Under the pieces are notes generated by a model. That model searched no databases. It saw only the letters and a list, made by a program, of their open reading frames with translations, and was not told where the DNA came from. Both the position numbers and the translations under genes were made by a program. Below are positions 41,735 to 50,690 of a stretch of DNA of 64,000 bases, one piece after another. Position 1 is the stretch's first letter, and each line of letters starts with the position of its first letter. The DNA comes from Sphaerimonospora thailandensis (lineage in GTDB: Bacteria; Actinomycetota; Actinomycetes; Streptosporangiales; Streptosporangiaceae), in the NCBI RefSeq assembly GCF_016863115.1, contig NZ_BOOG01000033.1, positions 1 through 64,000 on the forward strand. The letters are read 5' to 3'.

Positions 41735-42637
41735 TTACGCCGAGAAGATCTTCCTGCGGTAGCTCAGGTGATCCTTGTCGGGGATGTGTCCCGGGACCGT
41801 GCGGAGTGGGCCGATCGCGTCGCTCGTGATCACGTCCACCACCTTCAGATCATCCGTGATCCTGATCGCGCCTCCGTCGAACAGCACGTGGTGATCGGGA
41901 CATAAGCAGAGAAGATTGCCCGGCGTGTCGGGTCCGTTGTGCGGGTCACCGAGTGGGCGGATGTGAGCGCCCTCGGCATAGAAGCCGTTCGGAAGCTGTA
42001 GCCGGTCTCCGCAGATCTGGCAGCGGTGGCCGTGCATGCTCTTGATCAACCGTGCGAGAGGTGAGTCACGGACCACCCGCGACGTGGTCGTCTCGCGCCG
42101 GGCGGGGACCCGCGTTCCCTCGGGTAGTGGTGCATCGGTCGCTGCGAGCCCGACACGATCCAGCAAGGCGTTGTGGTCGATGTCCTTGAAATATTTGTTG
42201 AGGAGCATGATGGCGGTCTGCGCACGAACGTCCTCATGGTTCGTCACGATGTCGTGAACCCACTTGATCGGCCCGCTGTCGGGTTGGTTCTCCCTCATCC
42301 AGCTGGTTGCGCGGCTGCCATGTGCCGGAGGTGGGTTCGAGTGGCCGGGTAAGTCCCATAGCCCGAAACTCGTGAGTTTGAGGATCGGGAATTCGGGGTT
42401 GGGGCCGTCGTCCACCAGGCCGAAATCCCTGATCAGGCCGCTGATCTCCTGGCGGGCAGTTGCCCAGGAGGTGAGACGATCTTCACCTTGAGCGGCTCGG
42501 CCGAGAGCCCAGACGAGAGTGAGGGGCTGGTGCCGTTTGTCTGTACCGGTTTTCTGAGACGTCGCGGTTTCGAGGCTTCCAACCATGCTCAGGAGCGTTT
42601 TGATCCGGGCATGGAGAGGAAGATCAGAGGGGTTCAC
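41735..42637 (-). CDS. HNH endonuclease with divergent sulfur-binding-like N-terminal domain
   Basis: The protein has 300 residues. The C-terminus is an HNH nuclease: HRCQICGDRLQLPNGFYAEG, AHIRPLGDPHNG, NLLCLCPDHHVLFDGG. The N-terminal half (HQPLTLVWALGRAAQGEDRL; FPILKLTSFGLWDL) is co-linear with the phosphorothioate-binding domain of the divergent neighbour at 42755 (HKPLLLLYALGCFQ; YPFHHLTNDGIWLV). It is probably a type IV restriction enzyme or a paralogue with altered specificity. The start is GTG 42637. Confidence 0.82.
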   Translation of the reverse strand: MNPSDLPLHARIKTLLSMVGSLETATSQKTGTDKRHQPLTLVWALGRAAQGEDRLTSWATARQEISGLIRDFGLVDDGPNPEFPILKLTSFGLWDLPGHSNPPPAHGSRATSWMRENQPDSGPIKWVHDIVTNHEDVRAQTAIMLLNKYFKDIDHNALLDRVGLAATDAPLPEGTRVPARRETTTSRVVRDSPLARLIKSMHGHRCQICGDRLQLPNGFYAEGAHIRPLGDPHNGPDTPGNLLCLCPDHHVLFDGGAIRITDDLKVVDVITSDAIGPLRTVPGHIPDKDHLSYRRKIFSA

Positions 42638-42754
42638 GCGGGCATCCTATATCTGGAATGTCCCCGCAATTCGGACAGTGGATCTGGCCAGTCTCCCTCA
42701 AGTGCCGATCTCGGCTCTTCCGTGATCTGCAAGATCGTCTTATGCTGTCGCGTT

Positions 42755-43678
42755 ATGGACTGGGTCGAGCGGATCGCCGACATCCGGCGGTGGTCACGTG
42801 GCGGCGAACGGGCACCACACAAGCCGTTGCTCCTGCTCTACGCCCTCGGGTGCTTCCAACGCCAGGGCAGTCGTCCGATCCCGTTCAGCGCTGCCGAAGC
42901 GGACCTGAAACGACTACTCCAGGAGTTCGGCCCGCCACGCAAGACCAGTCCGGGGTATCCGTTCCATCACCTGACCAATGACGGCATCTGGTTGGTGGAG
43001 ACGGCCGAGGGGCCAGGCAGCCCTGGCTCGGAGCTCGGCCGGTTGCGCGAGAGTCAGGCGGCGGGCCGCCTGCACCCCGACCTCGTACGCGCGCTGCACG
43101 ACGACTCCCGGCTGGTCGCGCAGCTCGCCCGTGCCCTGCTGGATGCGAACTTCGAGCCGTCGCTGCACCCGGACATCTGTCTGGCCGCCGGTCTTGAACT
43201 GACCGACCTGGAAACCGCAGTAGCCGGCGGAATCACCCGGCCGAAGGCCAGGGCCGTACGGCGGAATCCGGCCTTCCGTGAACAGGTCCTGATCGCCTAC
43301 GAGTACTGCTGCGCGTTCTGCGGCTACGACGGCTGGCTGGACGGCACCGCGATCGGCCTGGACGCCGCGCACGTGCGCTGGTGGGCCTTCGAAGGCCCGG
43401 ACGACCTGGCCAACGGATTATGCCTGTGCGTGCTGCACCACAAGTTGTTCGACAAGGGCGTTCTCGGCCTGAGCTCCGATCGCACGATCAGCGTCTCGCA
43501 AAGATTCGTTGGCCGGACATCGACGGCCAAAGAGATGGTGCTCTCCCTGGCCGGGCGTCCGGCCCGTGAGCCTCAGCCCGGCCTGGAGCACGTCGAACTC
43601 GAGTACATCGACTGGCACAACCGGCAGGTCTCTTCCGCTCACCGGCGCGTCACGGCTGAAAGCTTCCAACAGCGGTGA
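42755..43678 (+). CDS. Phosphorothioated-DNA-dependent restriction endonuclease (SBD-HNH)
   Basis: The protein has 307 residues. Residues 1-160 match the sulfur-binding domain of ScoMcrA/SprMcrA-type enzymes: SRGGERAPHKPLLLLYALG, PIPFSAAEADLKRLLQEFG, YPFHHLTNDGIW, LLDANFEPSLHPDI. Residues 195-255 are the HNH domain: CCAFCGYDG, LDAAHVRWWAFEGPDD, LCLCVLHHKLFDKG. It lacks an SRA domain. These enzymes cut DNA near phosphorothioate (dnd) modification. ATG 42755 lies 9 bases after TATGCT, so the mRNA may be leaderless. Confidence 0.88.
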   Translation: MDWVERIADIRRWSRGGERAPHKPLLLLYALGCFQRQGSRPIPFSAAEADLKRLLQEFGPPRKTSPGYPFHHLTNDGIWLVETAEGPGSPGSELGRLRESQAAGRLHPDLVRALHDDSRLVAQLARALLDANFEPSLHPDICLAAGLELTDLETAVAGGITRPKARAVRRNPAFREQVLIAYEYCCAFCGYDGWLDGTAIGLDAAHVRWWAFEGPDDLANGLCLCVLHHKLFDKGVLGLSSDRTISVSQRFVGRTSTAKEMVLSLAGRPAREPQPGLEHVELEYIDWHNRQVSSAHRRVTAESFQQR

Positions 43679-43717
43679 GACGGATGCCCGTCGTGTGCCG
43701 TACGTCGGGGTGCGAGG

Positions 43718-44554
43718 TCACGTGCAGGACGCGCCGTTGAGCAGGAACGCGGCGGGGGTGGGATTGGCGCCGGTGTGGGTGCCGTTGAAGCCGATCCAGA
43801 GCGTCTGCCCGGGAGCGATGTCCTTGTTCCAGGACGTGGCGGTCGCCGTCACCGCCGCGCCGGTCTGTGACCAGGTGGCCGACCATCCCAAGGTCACCTG
43901 CTGGCCGGGGTTGGGGAAGGTGAACGCCAGCCGCCAGTCCCGCACGGTCGTGGACCCGGTGTTGGTGATCGTGATGTTCGTGGTCATCCCGCTGTTCCAG
44001 GTCGTGGAGGTGGCCTTCACCTGGCAGACGGGGCTCGGCGACGGCGAGGGCGACGGTGAAGGCGGTGTGATGACGTCGTTGTAGATCGTCACGGCGACCG
44101 TGCCGGACGCCGGCCCTATCGCGCCCTTCGTGTCGACCGCCACGACGTACAGGTTGTGCGTCTGGGAGGGGACGCCGGACGGCGGCCATGGCAGGTAGAC
44201 GTCGCCCTCGGTCACGGCGGGCTGGAAGCTGGCCACGACGGCGAACGTGCCGTCCCCCCGGTCCTCCCGTACGTAGTAGCAGGCGATGCCGTCCGAGTCG
44301 GTGGCCGGGGCCCAGCGCAGCCGGACCACGTTCAGCGTGGTGCGGACGATCTCGGGTGTTCCCGGCGCGGTGGGCGGCGTGTTGGCCGGAGTCGCGGACG
44401 GCGCCGGGGAGGTCTTGCAGGGGTACGGAATGGACGACGACGGCATGGGTGTCGGATTGGCCGATCCGGCGCCGGCCACCGCCGGCGGGACCAGGAACAC
44501 GGCCGCCCCCAGCACCGCCGCGCCCACCGTGCTCACCCGTGTCCTCGTCCGCAT
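43718..44554 (-). CDS. Secreted protein with fibronectin III-like and CBM2 cellulose-binding domains
   Basis: The protein has 278 residues. Residues 1-28 are a signal peptide. Residues 62-155 resemble FnIII (PPTAPGTPEIVRTTLNVVRL; HNLYVVAVDTKGAIGPAS). A PSPSPSPSP linker follows. Residues 175-278 are CBM2: CQVKATSTTWNSGMTTNITI, then WRLAFTFPNPGQQVTLGWSA and GFNGTHTGANPTPAAFLLNG, with the conserved surface Trp and paired Cys. There is no catalytic domain, so it probably binds polysaccharide or anchors to it. Confidence 0.9.
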   Translation of the reverse strand: MRTRTRVSTVGAAVLGAAVFLVPPAVAGAGSANPTPMPSSSIPYPCKTSPAPSATPANTPPTAPGTPEIVRTTLNVVRLRWAPATDSDGIACYYVREDRGDGTFAVVASFQPAVTEGDVYLPWPPSGVPSQTHNLYVVAVDTKGAIGPASGTVAVTIYNDVITPPSPSPSPSPSPVCQVKATSTTWNSGMTTNITITNTGSTTVRDWRLAFTFPNPGQQVTLGWSATWSQTGAAVTATATSWNKDIAPGQTLWIGFNGTHTGANPTPAAFLLNGASCT

Positions 44555-44766
44555 CGCCTCGGTCCTCCGCGCTGTACGGTCGTTACCGGCTTACGGGGAA
44601 TGTCACCATAGATAGTGGTCTTGGTCAAGAGAACCCCGGCAGCCGACCGTACGTCGGTGGTGTGCGACCTACAGCGATGAACCTTTCAGGGGCAGGCCGT
44701 TCCGGAGCCGCGCTGTGAAGGCTCTCCGGCGAGGCGCCTTCGGCGGAGTCGCGCGGGAGCCGCGAA

Positions 44767-45879
44767 TCAAGCCGCCTGCAGGGTCAGCAGGCCGTCGGGG
44801 GCGCGGCGGATGTCGACGCCGAAACCTTGGCTGAACTCGTCGAGGGTGGCGCACAGCCATTCGACGTCGTCGGGCGTCGCGCGGCACAATCGCATGCGCC
44901 GCGACTGCAGGGGTGCCATGCGGAGCTCGGTCAGTCTGCCCGTGGCCGGGTCGAGGGTGGCGAAGTAGAGCAGCCGGAGGTCGTCGCGGAACTCCTCATA
45001 TCCGCTGATGCCTTCGTAGTCGTCGATGAGGTCGCCGCAGCCGTACAGGATTAGCTTGCCCTGATACAGCTCGATAGGGCGCGGGTGGTGTGAGGAATGC
45101 CCGTGCACGATGTCGACGCCGCCGTCGATCAGCGCGTGCGCGAAGCGGATGTCCGCCCGGGAGATCCGATATCCCCAGTTCGAGCCCCAGTGGATGGAGG
45201 CGACCGCGATGTCTCCGGGCCGTCTGACCTTCCGTACCCGCTCGGTGATCTCGCCGGCGGCGTGCTCCGACGATCCGGGCACGAGGTCCACACCGGAACG
45301 GCAGGCGGACGCCGCCCAGGTCGGCGGGATCCCGCTGGACTCCATGCCGAACGAGAACACCAGCACCCGGCCGCCTCCGGCCAACGGCACGACCACCGGC
45401 CGCCGCGCCTCGGCCAGGTCGCGGCCTGCCCCGGCCGTCGCGATCCCGGCGGCGGCCAGGGCGTCGAGGGTCTCGGCGAGGCCTTCGCGGCCGAAGTCCA
45501 GCACGTGGTTGTTGGCCAGTGCGCACGCGTCGGGCTGGGCGACGGCCAGGGCGGGCAGGTTGGGCGGGTTCATCCGGTAGTTGACCGCCTTGCCCGGGGC
45601 GAAGTGATCGCTTCGCGTGACGCTCGTCTCCAGGTTCACCACGCGGACGTCAGGCGCGACCTCGTCGAGAATCCGAAGCGCCTCACCCCAGGGATAGGAG
45701 TAGTCGGCCCGCCGCGGGATCAGCCCGTTCACCTCCTCGGCGAGCTCGACGTACGTCCGGGCGTCCAGGACGTACGACTCACGCAGCAGCGGGCCTCCCG
45801 GGTGCGGCAGGATCTGGTCCACCCCACGGCCGAGCATGACGTCGCCGCAGAGAAACAGCGTCACCACGTCGTCACCCAT
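44767..45879 (-). CDS. CapA-family (PGA_cap) metallophosphoesterase-like protein
   Basis: The protein has 370 residues. CapA motifs: CGDVMLGRGVDQI at the N-terminus, VVNLETSVT, CALANNHVLDFGREGL and HGHSSHHPRPIELYQGKLIL. The fold is calcineurin-like; members are linked to polyglutamate capsule synthesis but most actinobacterial ones are uncharacterised. No signal peptide is seen. Start ATG 45879. Confidence 0.9.
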   Translation of the reverse strand: MGDDVVTLFLCGDVMLGRGVDQILPHPGGPLLRESYVLDARTYVELAEEVNGLIPRRADYSYPWGEALRILDEVAPDVRVVNLETSVTRSDHFAPGKAVNYRMNPPNLPALAVAQPDACALANNHVLDFGREGLAETLDALAAAGIATAGAGRDLAEARRPVVVPLAGGGRVLVFSFGMESSGIPPTWAASACRSGVDLVPGSSEHAAGEITERVRKVRRPGDIAVASIHWGSNWGYRISRADIRFAHALIDGGVDIVHGHSSHHPRPIELYQGKLILYGCGDLIDDYEGISGYEEFRDDLRLLYFATLDPATGRLTELRMAPLQSRRMRLCRATPDDVEWLCATLDEFSQGFGVDIRRAPDGLLTLQAA

Positions 45880-45938
45880 GCCCCCAGGCTATGGCGGGCC
45901 GACCTCCCCGGTTCACCGGGCACCGCTGCACAGATCGC

Positions 45939-47255
45939 TCAACCGTCGCGGCGGCGCAGGATAAGCCATCGACCGGCCAGGCCGACGGCGAACATGATCG
46001 CGCCGGCGAGTACGGACTGCCGGGGCAGGGTGGCGACCAGGGTCAGGCAACCGGCGACGCCGAGCAGGTTGAGCCAGCGCGGCCAGCGGCGGTCGGCTGC
46101 GGGCTGGGTGAACGCGGACGCGTTGGCGATGGCGTAGTAGACGAGGACGCCGAACGAGGAGAAGCCGATCACGCCGCGCAGGTCAACAGTGATCACCAGG
46201 ACGCTGACCACGACCGCGAGGGCGATCTCGGCGTGGTGCGGTACCCGGTGGCGGGGATGGATGGCGGCGAGCCGGCCGGGCAGGTCGCGGTGGCGGGCCA
46301 TGGCCAGGCTGGTGCGGCCGATGCCGGCGATCAGGGCCAGCAGTGCGCCCAGCGCCGCCAGCGCGCCTCCTGTCCGCACCACCGGGGCCAGGGCGCCGGC
46401 GCCCGCCGCATCGAGCGCGGTGGTCAGCGGCGCGGACGCGGCGGCGAGCCGGTGCGGCCCGGCGGCCAGCAGCGCCGCGACCCCGACCACCAGATAGACG
46501 GCCACGGTGATGAACAGGGCGATCGGGATCGCGCGGGGAATGGTGCGGTGCGGGTGCCGGACTTCCTCGCCCATGGTGGCGATGCGGGCGTAGCCGGCGA
46601 AGGCGAAGAACAGCAGCCCCGCGGCCTGGAGGATGCCGTAGGCGCCGCCGCTGCCCACCGCCGACAAGCCGCCCAGGTGCGCAGTGCCGGCGTGCCCGCC
46701 TGCCGCGATACCCACTACCACGACGGCCAGGGCGGTCAGGCTGGTGGCGACGAGCACACGGGTGAGCAGAGCGGTCTTGGTCACGCCGCGGTAGTTGAGC
46801 GCAGCCACTCCCAGCACGCCCGCGACGGCAACGGTGCGCTGCGCCCACCATGGGCCGGGCACCGCGTAGGAGGCGAAGGTGAGTGCCATGGCCGCGCACG
46901 AGGCGGTTTTGCCGACCACGAAGCCCCATCCGGCCGTGAATCCCCACCAATGGCCGAGGCGTTCGCGGCCGTAGATGTAGGTGCCGCCGGAGGTCGGGTA
47001 CACCGCCGCCAGTTGCGCGGAGGCGGCCGCGTTGCAGTACGCGATCACCGCGGCGATCACCAGCCCGATCAGCAGGCCCGTGCCGGCGGCGCGCGCGGCG
47101 GGGCCGAACGCGGCGAACACGCCCGCTCCGATCATCGACCCGAGCCCGATCACCACCGCGTCCCCGGTGCCCAGCCGGCGTGCGAGGTGGTCGCCGCTGC
47201 CGTGAGATGGCCGGTCCGATCCGGGTACGTCACCGGGCTGTCGTGGGGATGCCAC
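45939..47255 (-). CDS. APC-family permease divergent from the ArsR-phosphatase fusion
   Basis: The protein has 438 residues and about 12 helices. APC signatures: GDAVVIGLGSMIGAGVFAAF in helix 1, AAVYPTSGGTYIYGRERLG, and GLLFFAFAGYARIATMGEEV in helix 6. It is of the amino-acid type rather than an arsenite exporter. The start is GTG 47255. The shared promoter with an operator (47291-47308) suggests co-regulation with the fusion protein, so its substrate may be something other than amino acids (inference). Confidence 0.88.
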   Translation of the reverse strand: MASPRQPGDVPGSDRPSHGSGDHLARRLGTGDAVVIGLGSMIGAGVFAAFGPAARAAGTGLLIGLVIAAVIAYCNAAASAQLAAVYPTSGGTYIYGRERLGHWWGFTAGWGFVVGKTASCAAMALTFASYAVPGPWWAQRTVAVAGVLGVAALNYRGVTKTALLTRVLVATSLTALAVVVVGIAAGGHAGTAHLGGLSAVGSGGAYGILQAAGLLFFAFAGYARIATMGEEVRHPHRTIPRAIPIALFITVAVYLVVGVAALLAAGPHRLAAASAPLTTALDAAGAGALAPVVRTGGALAALGALLALIAGIGRTSLAMARHRDLPGRLAAIHPRHRVPHHAEIALAVVVSVLVITVDLRGVIGFSSFGVLVYYAIANASAFTQPAADRRWPRWLNLLGVAGCLTLVATLPRQSVLAGAIMFAVGLAGRWLILRRRDG

Positions 47256-47290
47256 CGCCCGCCTCCTCGTCAGCCGTTCCCTAGGTAGTC

Positions 47291-47308
47291 CATCAATTTG
47301 ATTTGATG
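47291..47308. promoter_or_regulatory. ArsR-type operator in the divergent promoter
   Basis: CATCAA-N6-TTGATG is a perfect 6+6 inverted repeat; within it ATCAA-T-TTGAT is also symmetric. This matches the ATCAA...TTGAT layout common for ArsR/SmtB regulators. It ends 13 bp before the ATG at 47322 and starts 35 bp from the permease start at 47255, so binding can shut off both genes. Confidence 0.7.
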
Positions 47309-47321
47309 TATCGTCCAGGCC

Positions 47322-48104
47322 ATGGCGTCATCGAGTCAAGCCCCCCCGGCGTTCGTGCGCCTGGCCGCCCACCCGCTGCGGTGGCGGCTGTTGACCGAGC
47401 TCGCCGCAGGTGACTTGCGGGTCCGCGAACTCATGGAGCTGGTCGGAGCGCCGCAGAACCTGGTCTCCTACCACCTGCGGCTGCTGCGCGAGGGCGGCCT
47501 GGTCACCGCCACACGTAGCAGTTTCGACGGCCGCGACAGCTACTACCGGCTGGACCTGGACCGCTGCGCGCAGGCCCTGGCCGGCGCCGGGGCCGCCCTA
47601 CATCCGGCACTGCACCACGTCGCCGAGGCGCCGGAGTCCCCGGCCGGCCGGCAGCGGTGGCCGCGCCTCGCGGTGCTGTTCGCGTGTACGGGCAACAGCG
47701 CCCGCTCGCCGATCGCCGAAGCTCTGCTGCGCCACCACACCGCCGGCCACCTGACGGTGACCAGTGCCGGCAGCCGGCCCAAACCGCGGGTGCACCCCGG
47801 CGCGGCAGGGGTACTGCGCGAGCGGTACGGCATCGACATCGCCGACCAGCGGCCCCGCCATCTGGACACGTTGCGCGGTCGCCGGTTCGATTACGTGATC
47901 ACGCTATGTGACAAGGTCCGCGAAGTGTGCCCGGAATTCGGCGACCGTTCTCGGCGGGTCCACTGGAGCATCCTCGACCCGGCCACGGCACGCGACACCG
48001 CGCAGGACAGCCATGCCGCTTTCGGCCGCGCGGCGGCGGACATCGATAGACGTGTCCGATACCTACTGCCCGTTCTCGTCCGGACACCGGAGACTCGCCC
48101 ATGA
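47322..48104 (+). CDS. ArsR-type HTH fused to low-molecular-weight phosphatase/arsenate reductase
   Basis: The protein has 260 residues. Residues 1-100 are an ArsR winged helix: RLAAHPLRWRLLTELAAGDL, APQNLVSYHLRLLREGGLV. Residues 114-258 are an LMWP/ArsC domain with P-loop C122-TGNSARS and the acid Asp in WSILDPATARD; C186 and C192-region (LCDKVREVCPEFG) could form the disulfide relay of thioredoxin-type arsenate reductases. It may sense and reduce arsenate, or be a regulatory phosphatase. It controls the divergent permease through 47291-47308. Confidence 0.9.
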   Translation: MASSSQAPPAFVRLAAHPLRWRLLTELAAGDLRVRELMELVGAPQNLVSYHLRLLREGGLVTATRSSFDGRDSYYRLDLDRCAQALAGAGAALHPALHHVAEAPESPAGRQRWPRLAVLFACTGNSARSPIAEALLRHHTAGHLTVTSAGSRPKPRVHPGAAGVLRERYGIDIADQRPRHLDTLRGRRFDYVITLCDKVREVCPEFGDRSRRVHWSILDPATARDTAQDSHAAFGRAAADIDRRVRYLLPVLVRTPETRP

Positions 48105-48190
48105 CGACACCCGATCACTACGCCGGCGTCCGTCACCTCGCCGACGACGTCCAGGCAGGGGCCGACTTCTCCACCGCTCACACACCCTGA
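48101..48190 (+). pseudogene. N-terminal remnant of a VOC-family (glyoxalase-like) protein
   Basis: ATG 48101 overlaps the stop of the fusion gene as ATGA. The reading is TTPDHYAGVRHLADDVQAGA then DFSTAHTP and a stop, 29 residues. HLADDVQAGADF resembles the first strand-helix of VOC proteins (YxVDDVxAAxDFY). The remaining 90 or so residues are missing. The call rests on a short match. Confidence 0.4.
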
Positions 48191-48653
48191 GCGCAGCAGA
48201 GTGGCCCAACGGTTGGGCGCTGGTTTGTCGTGCAGCCAGGCCGCGACGACCTCCCGCTGAAAGTCGGTGTCCCGGCCGCACAGGCCGAACACGTGCTGCG
48301 CGCCGGCCGCCCAGAAGCTCACGATGGTGGTCGAGGAAGCCGCATGCCCCCACGATGCGGCCGGCGCTGGAACCACAACCCGATCTCGACGGAGGTAGGT
48401 AATGGGCAAGATGGTGGGACCAACGTCAGGATCGAACGTCTCAGCCTGACCCACGCGCCGCGAGCGACGAACCTGCGGCTACGCGTGGTCCGATAACGGC
48501 CGGCGTCGTTGAACCGGTAGGTCATCATGGCGGCTCGGCCCGGAACGCCCGGCGGTAGGCGCCCCCTTTGCTTCGTTGTCCCCGGCGGACCGATCGCCGC
48601 CTCGCAGAGTGTCAGGAGAGACATTACTCGGCAGTCGAAGGGCAACCGATTCC
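48191..48653. other. Gene-poor stretch with degraded sequence
   Basis: No convincing intact gene. A short palindrome GCCCAAC-G-GTTGGGC lies at 48204-48218. The reverse strand around 48200-48380 reads protein-like (TIVSFWAAGAQHVFGLCG, then REVVAAWLHDKPAPNRWATL) but I cannot name it and it has no clear start. Confidence 0.35.
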
Positions 48654-49562
48654 TTAGCCGGCGGGGCGTTCGGGTTCGTCGCGGAACAGGTCGGCTGTGG
48701 AGGTGGCTGTGACGGCGCGCCGCGCCCATTCATCGAGCAGGTCCAGGTCCGTGCAGGTCTTGATGCGGGTGCGGTCGGCCTCGGAGACGGGGATGCCCCG
48801 CACCTGCAGGACGGTCAGCACCGTCCTGGCCTCACCCTTCACGAGGCCTTCCTGAAGACCTTCTGTTCGGCCGGCCTGGAGGCCCTTGCCGTAGTGCTCG
48901 CGGGCGAAGGGACTGTAGACCGGCCAGACAGCTGATTCCATGAGCTTCTCCATCATGAGTCGGGCAGCCAGCGGGGCCAGGCGGTAAGCGTATTCATAGT
49001 ATTGCGGAGCGTGTTCGGTGGGGAGGTGTTCCAGCGCGGCCATGAGCGCCTCCACCACCGGTGCATGCTCGCCATGGGTCATCACCGACAGTGCGGCCAG
49101 TTCCGGATGTGCCGCCGCCTCCGCTGGATCGGCGATGGGCGGGATCTGGTCCGGGCCGATCACCTCACACCTCAGCGTGTAACCCGCCAGGTTGGTGGGA
49201 ATCGGCTCGGCCGCCCATGCGGCGGTCCCCGCGTCCGGGCAGATCATCAGCACCGTGACCGGACAGGACAGCTGCAGCCACAGCGCGGCGACATACCGCG
49301 GCAACTGCTCCCGTTTCGCTTCCTCCTTCTTCTGTTGGATCTCCACGATGATGGCGTGCTTGGGGTCGTGCCGAGGCCCGACCGTGATCACCGTGTCCGG
49401 ACGCAGGTCCTTGGACGGACGGTCGTTGAGTTCGTTGCTCACCACCTGGACTGGAAGCCCGGCGGGCACATCGACGCCCAGATGGTCGCGCAACATCTCC
49501 ACGGCGAGCCGCGGCCGGTTCCGGAACATCAGGTTGAGTGTGTCATGCAGGGGGGATGGCAT
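48654..49562 (-). CDS. PD-(D/E)XK nuclease-like, Rpn/YhgA-type transposase-associated protein
   Basis: The protein has 302 residues. The nuclease core reads LRPDTVITVGPRHDPKHAII then VEIQQKKEEAKR, giving the D...ExQK pattern. The N-terminus MPSPLHDTLNLMFRNRPRLA and the C-terminal GLQAGRTEGLQEGLVKGEAR tail are typical of this large family in actinomycetes. Rpn-type proteins are linked to recombination-promoting nuclease activity. It is transcribed alone. Confidence 0.85.
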   Translation of the reverse strand: MPSPLHDTLNLMFRNRPRLAVEMLRDHLGVDVPAGLPVQVVSNELNDRPSKDLRPDTVITVGPRHDPKHAIIVEIQQKKEEAKREQLPRYVAALWLQLSCPVTVLMICPDAGTAAWAAEPIPTNLAGYTLRCEVIGPDQIPPIADPAEAAAHPELAALSVMTHGEHAPVVEALMAALEHLPTEHAPQYYEYAYRLAPLAARLMMEKLMESAVWPVYSPFAREHYGKGLQAGRTEGLQEGLVKGEARTVLTVLQVRGIPVSEADRTRIKTCTDLDLLDEWARRAVTATSTADLFRDEPERPAG

Positions 49563-49750
49563 GACGGAACGCTACAGCATCGATACCGTCAGTAATTGCA
49601 ATCCTCGCCATCCCCACCCGCAAGTTCAACGCCGATAAGCCCTCCGCCGGCGCGCACGCCCGGCCCATGCCGTACGGCATGCCGCCTCGGCGCACTGAGC
49701 GGCGTGCTGACCAGGGAGCACTGGCGGGGGAGCACTGCGCGACGCCGGCG

Positions 49751-50332
49751 CTAACCGCTCTGGGTCGGGTCGGTCTCCCGGCTCTGGCGGCTTTTCAGGA
49801 TGGCTTCGAAGATCTGGGCCAGTTCGGCGGCGTCGTCACCGGCGTGGTGGGTGTGCGTGAGACCGGTGAGCCCCAGTTGTTTGATGATCATAGTCTTGCG
49901 TGAGTCGCCCCACTCGCAGCCGGTCAGGCCCATCCAGTAACTGCGCAGGTCGAGGCCGGCGCCCGAGATGTTGAAGGGACTCTTGCCGAGGAAGCGCATG
50001 AAGTACCAGTGCACGAACATCCCGTCGAAGACGGCGGGACCGGCCAGGAAGACGGGACGGCCGATCCGCCGCAGGCCGTCGATCCACCGGGTGGCCGCGG
50101 ACATGGCCTGTTCAGCCGTGGGAGCCTCCCGCAGCAGGCGCTCACGGTCGAGGCCGGAGACCGCGAGAGCTTTCGGTACGAAGTCGTCGGAGATCGGCCG
50201 CAGCTCGGTGTAGAAGGTGAGGTCGGGGCGGCCGACGACGGCCATGCCGAGCGAGATCATGCTGTACGGCCCCGGAATCGGCCCGTCCGCCTCCACGTCG
50301 ACGGCCACATACAGCTCGGGGAGTTTCGCCAT
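49751..50332 (-). CDS. DEDDh 3'-5' exonuclease
   Basis: The protein has 193 residues from ATG 50332. Exonuclease residues: YVAVDVEADGPIPG (D, E), FDGMFVHWYFMRFLG (D) and THHAGDDAAEL (H, D). It resembles RNase T/oligoribonuclease-like proteins. It is a second, unrelated exonuclease in the window (compare 30918). No operon partner. Confidence 0.88.
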   Translation of the reverse strand: MAKLPELYVAVDVEADGPIPGPYSMISLGMAVVGRPDLTFYTELRPISDDFVPKALAVSGLDRERLLREAPTAEQAMSAATRWIDGLRRIGRPVFLAGPAVFDGMFVHWYFMRFLGKSPFNISGAGLDLRSYWMGLTGCEWGDSRKTMIIKQLGLTGLTHTHHAGDDAAELAQIFEAILKSRQSRETDPTQSG

Positions 50333-50466
50333 GCGGGCCACGCTAAACACGGCGGACGCTCTGATCAATGGGATTCCGGCCGCTGACGGTGGCTGCTCCT
50401 GCGCCTCCGCTGCGCGGACGCGCAGGCGCCGGAGCCCGTACGGCCCGGCACGGTGCTTGGTCTACG

Positions 50467-50690
50467 TCATGTGTCGTCGCGGTCGACCACCTGGTAACGC
50501 AGCAGCACGTTGTCCGAGCCGTCCCGGCGCCGGGTGTTCACGAGCCGCAGCGACGGGACCGGGCCGCTGCCGAAGGCCGGGGTGCCCCCGCCGAGAACGG
50601 CGGCGCCGACCATGACGTGCAGTTCGTCGACGAGCCCGGCGACCAGCAGGTCGTTCCACAGGTCCTGCCGTCCAGCCTGCTGTCCACGAG
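50467..50690 (-). pseudogene. C-terminal remnant of a dihydrofolate-reductase-family (RibD-like) gene
   Basis: The reverse strand reads DLLVAGLVDELHVMVGAAVL, then GGGTPAFGSGPVPSLRLVNT and RRRDGSDNVLLRYQV, stop at 50467. This is the C-terminal half of the RibD-C/DHFR-like fold common in actinomycetes (about 190 residues when whole). The first half is absent; the sequence becomes AT-rich beyond 50690, close to the gene at 50843. Confidence 0.75.

Noticed and set aside
45939-48104. Classical ars arsenic-resistance operon
   Set aside because: No ArsB, Acr3 or separate ArsC gene; the transporter is of the APC amino-acid type.
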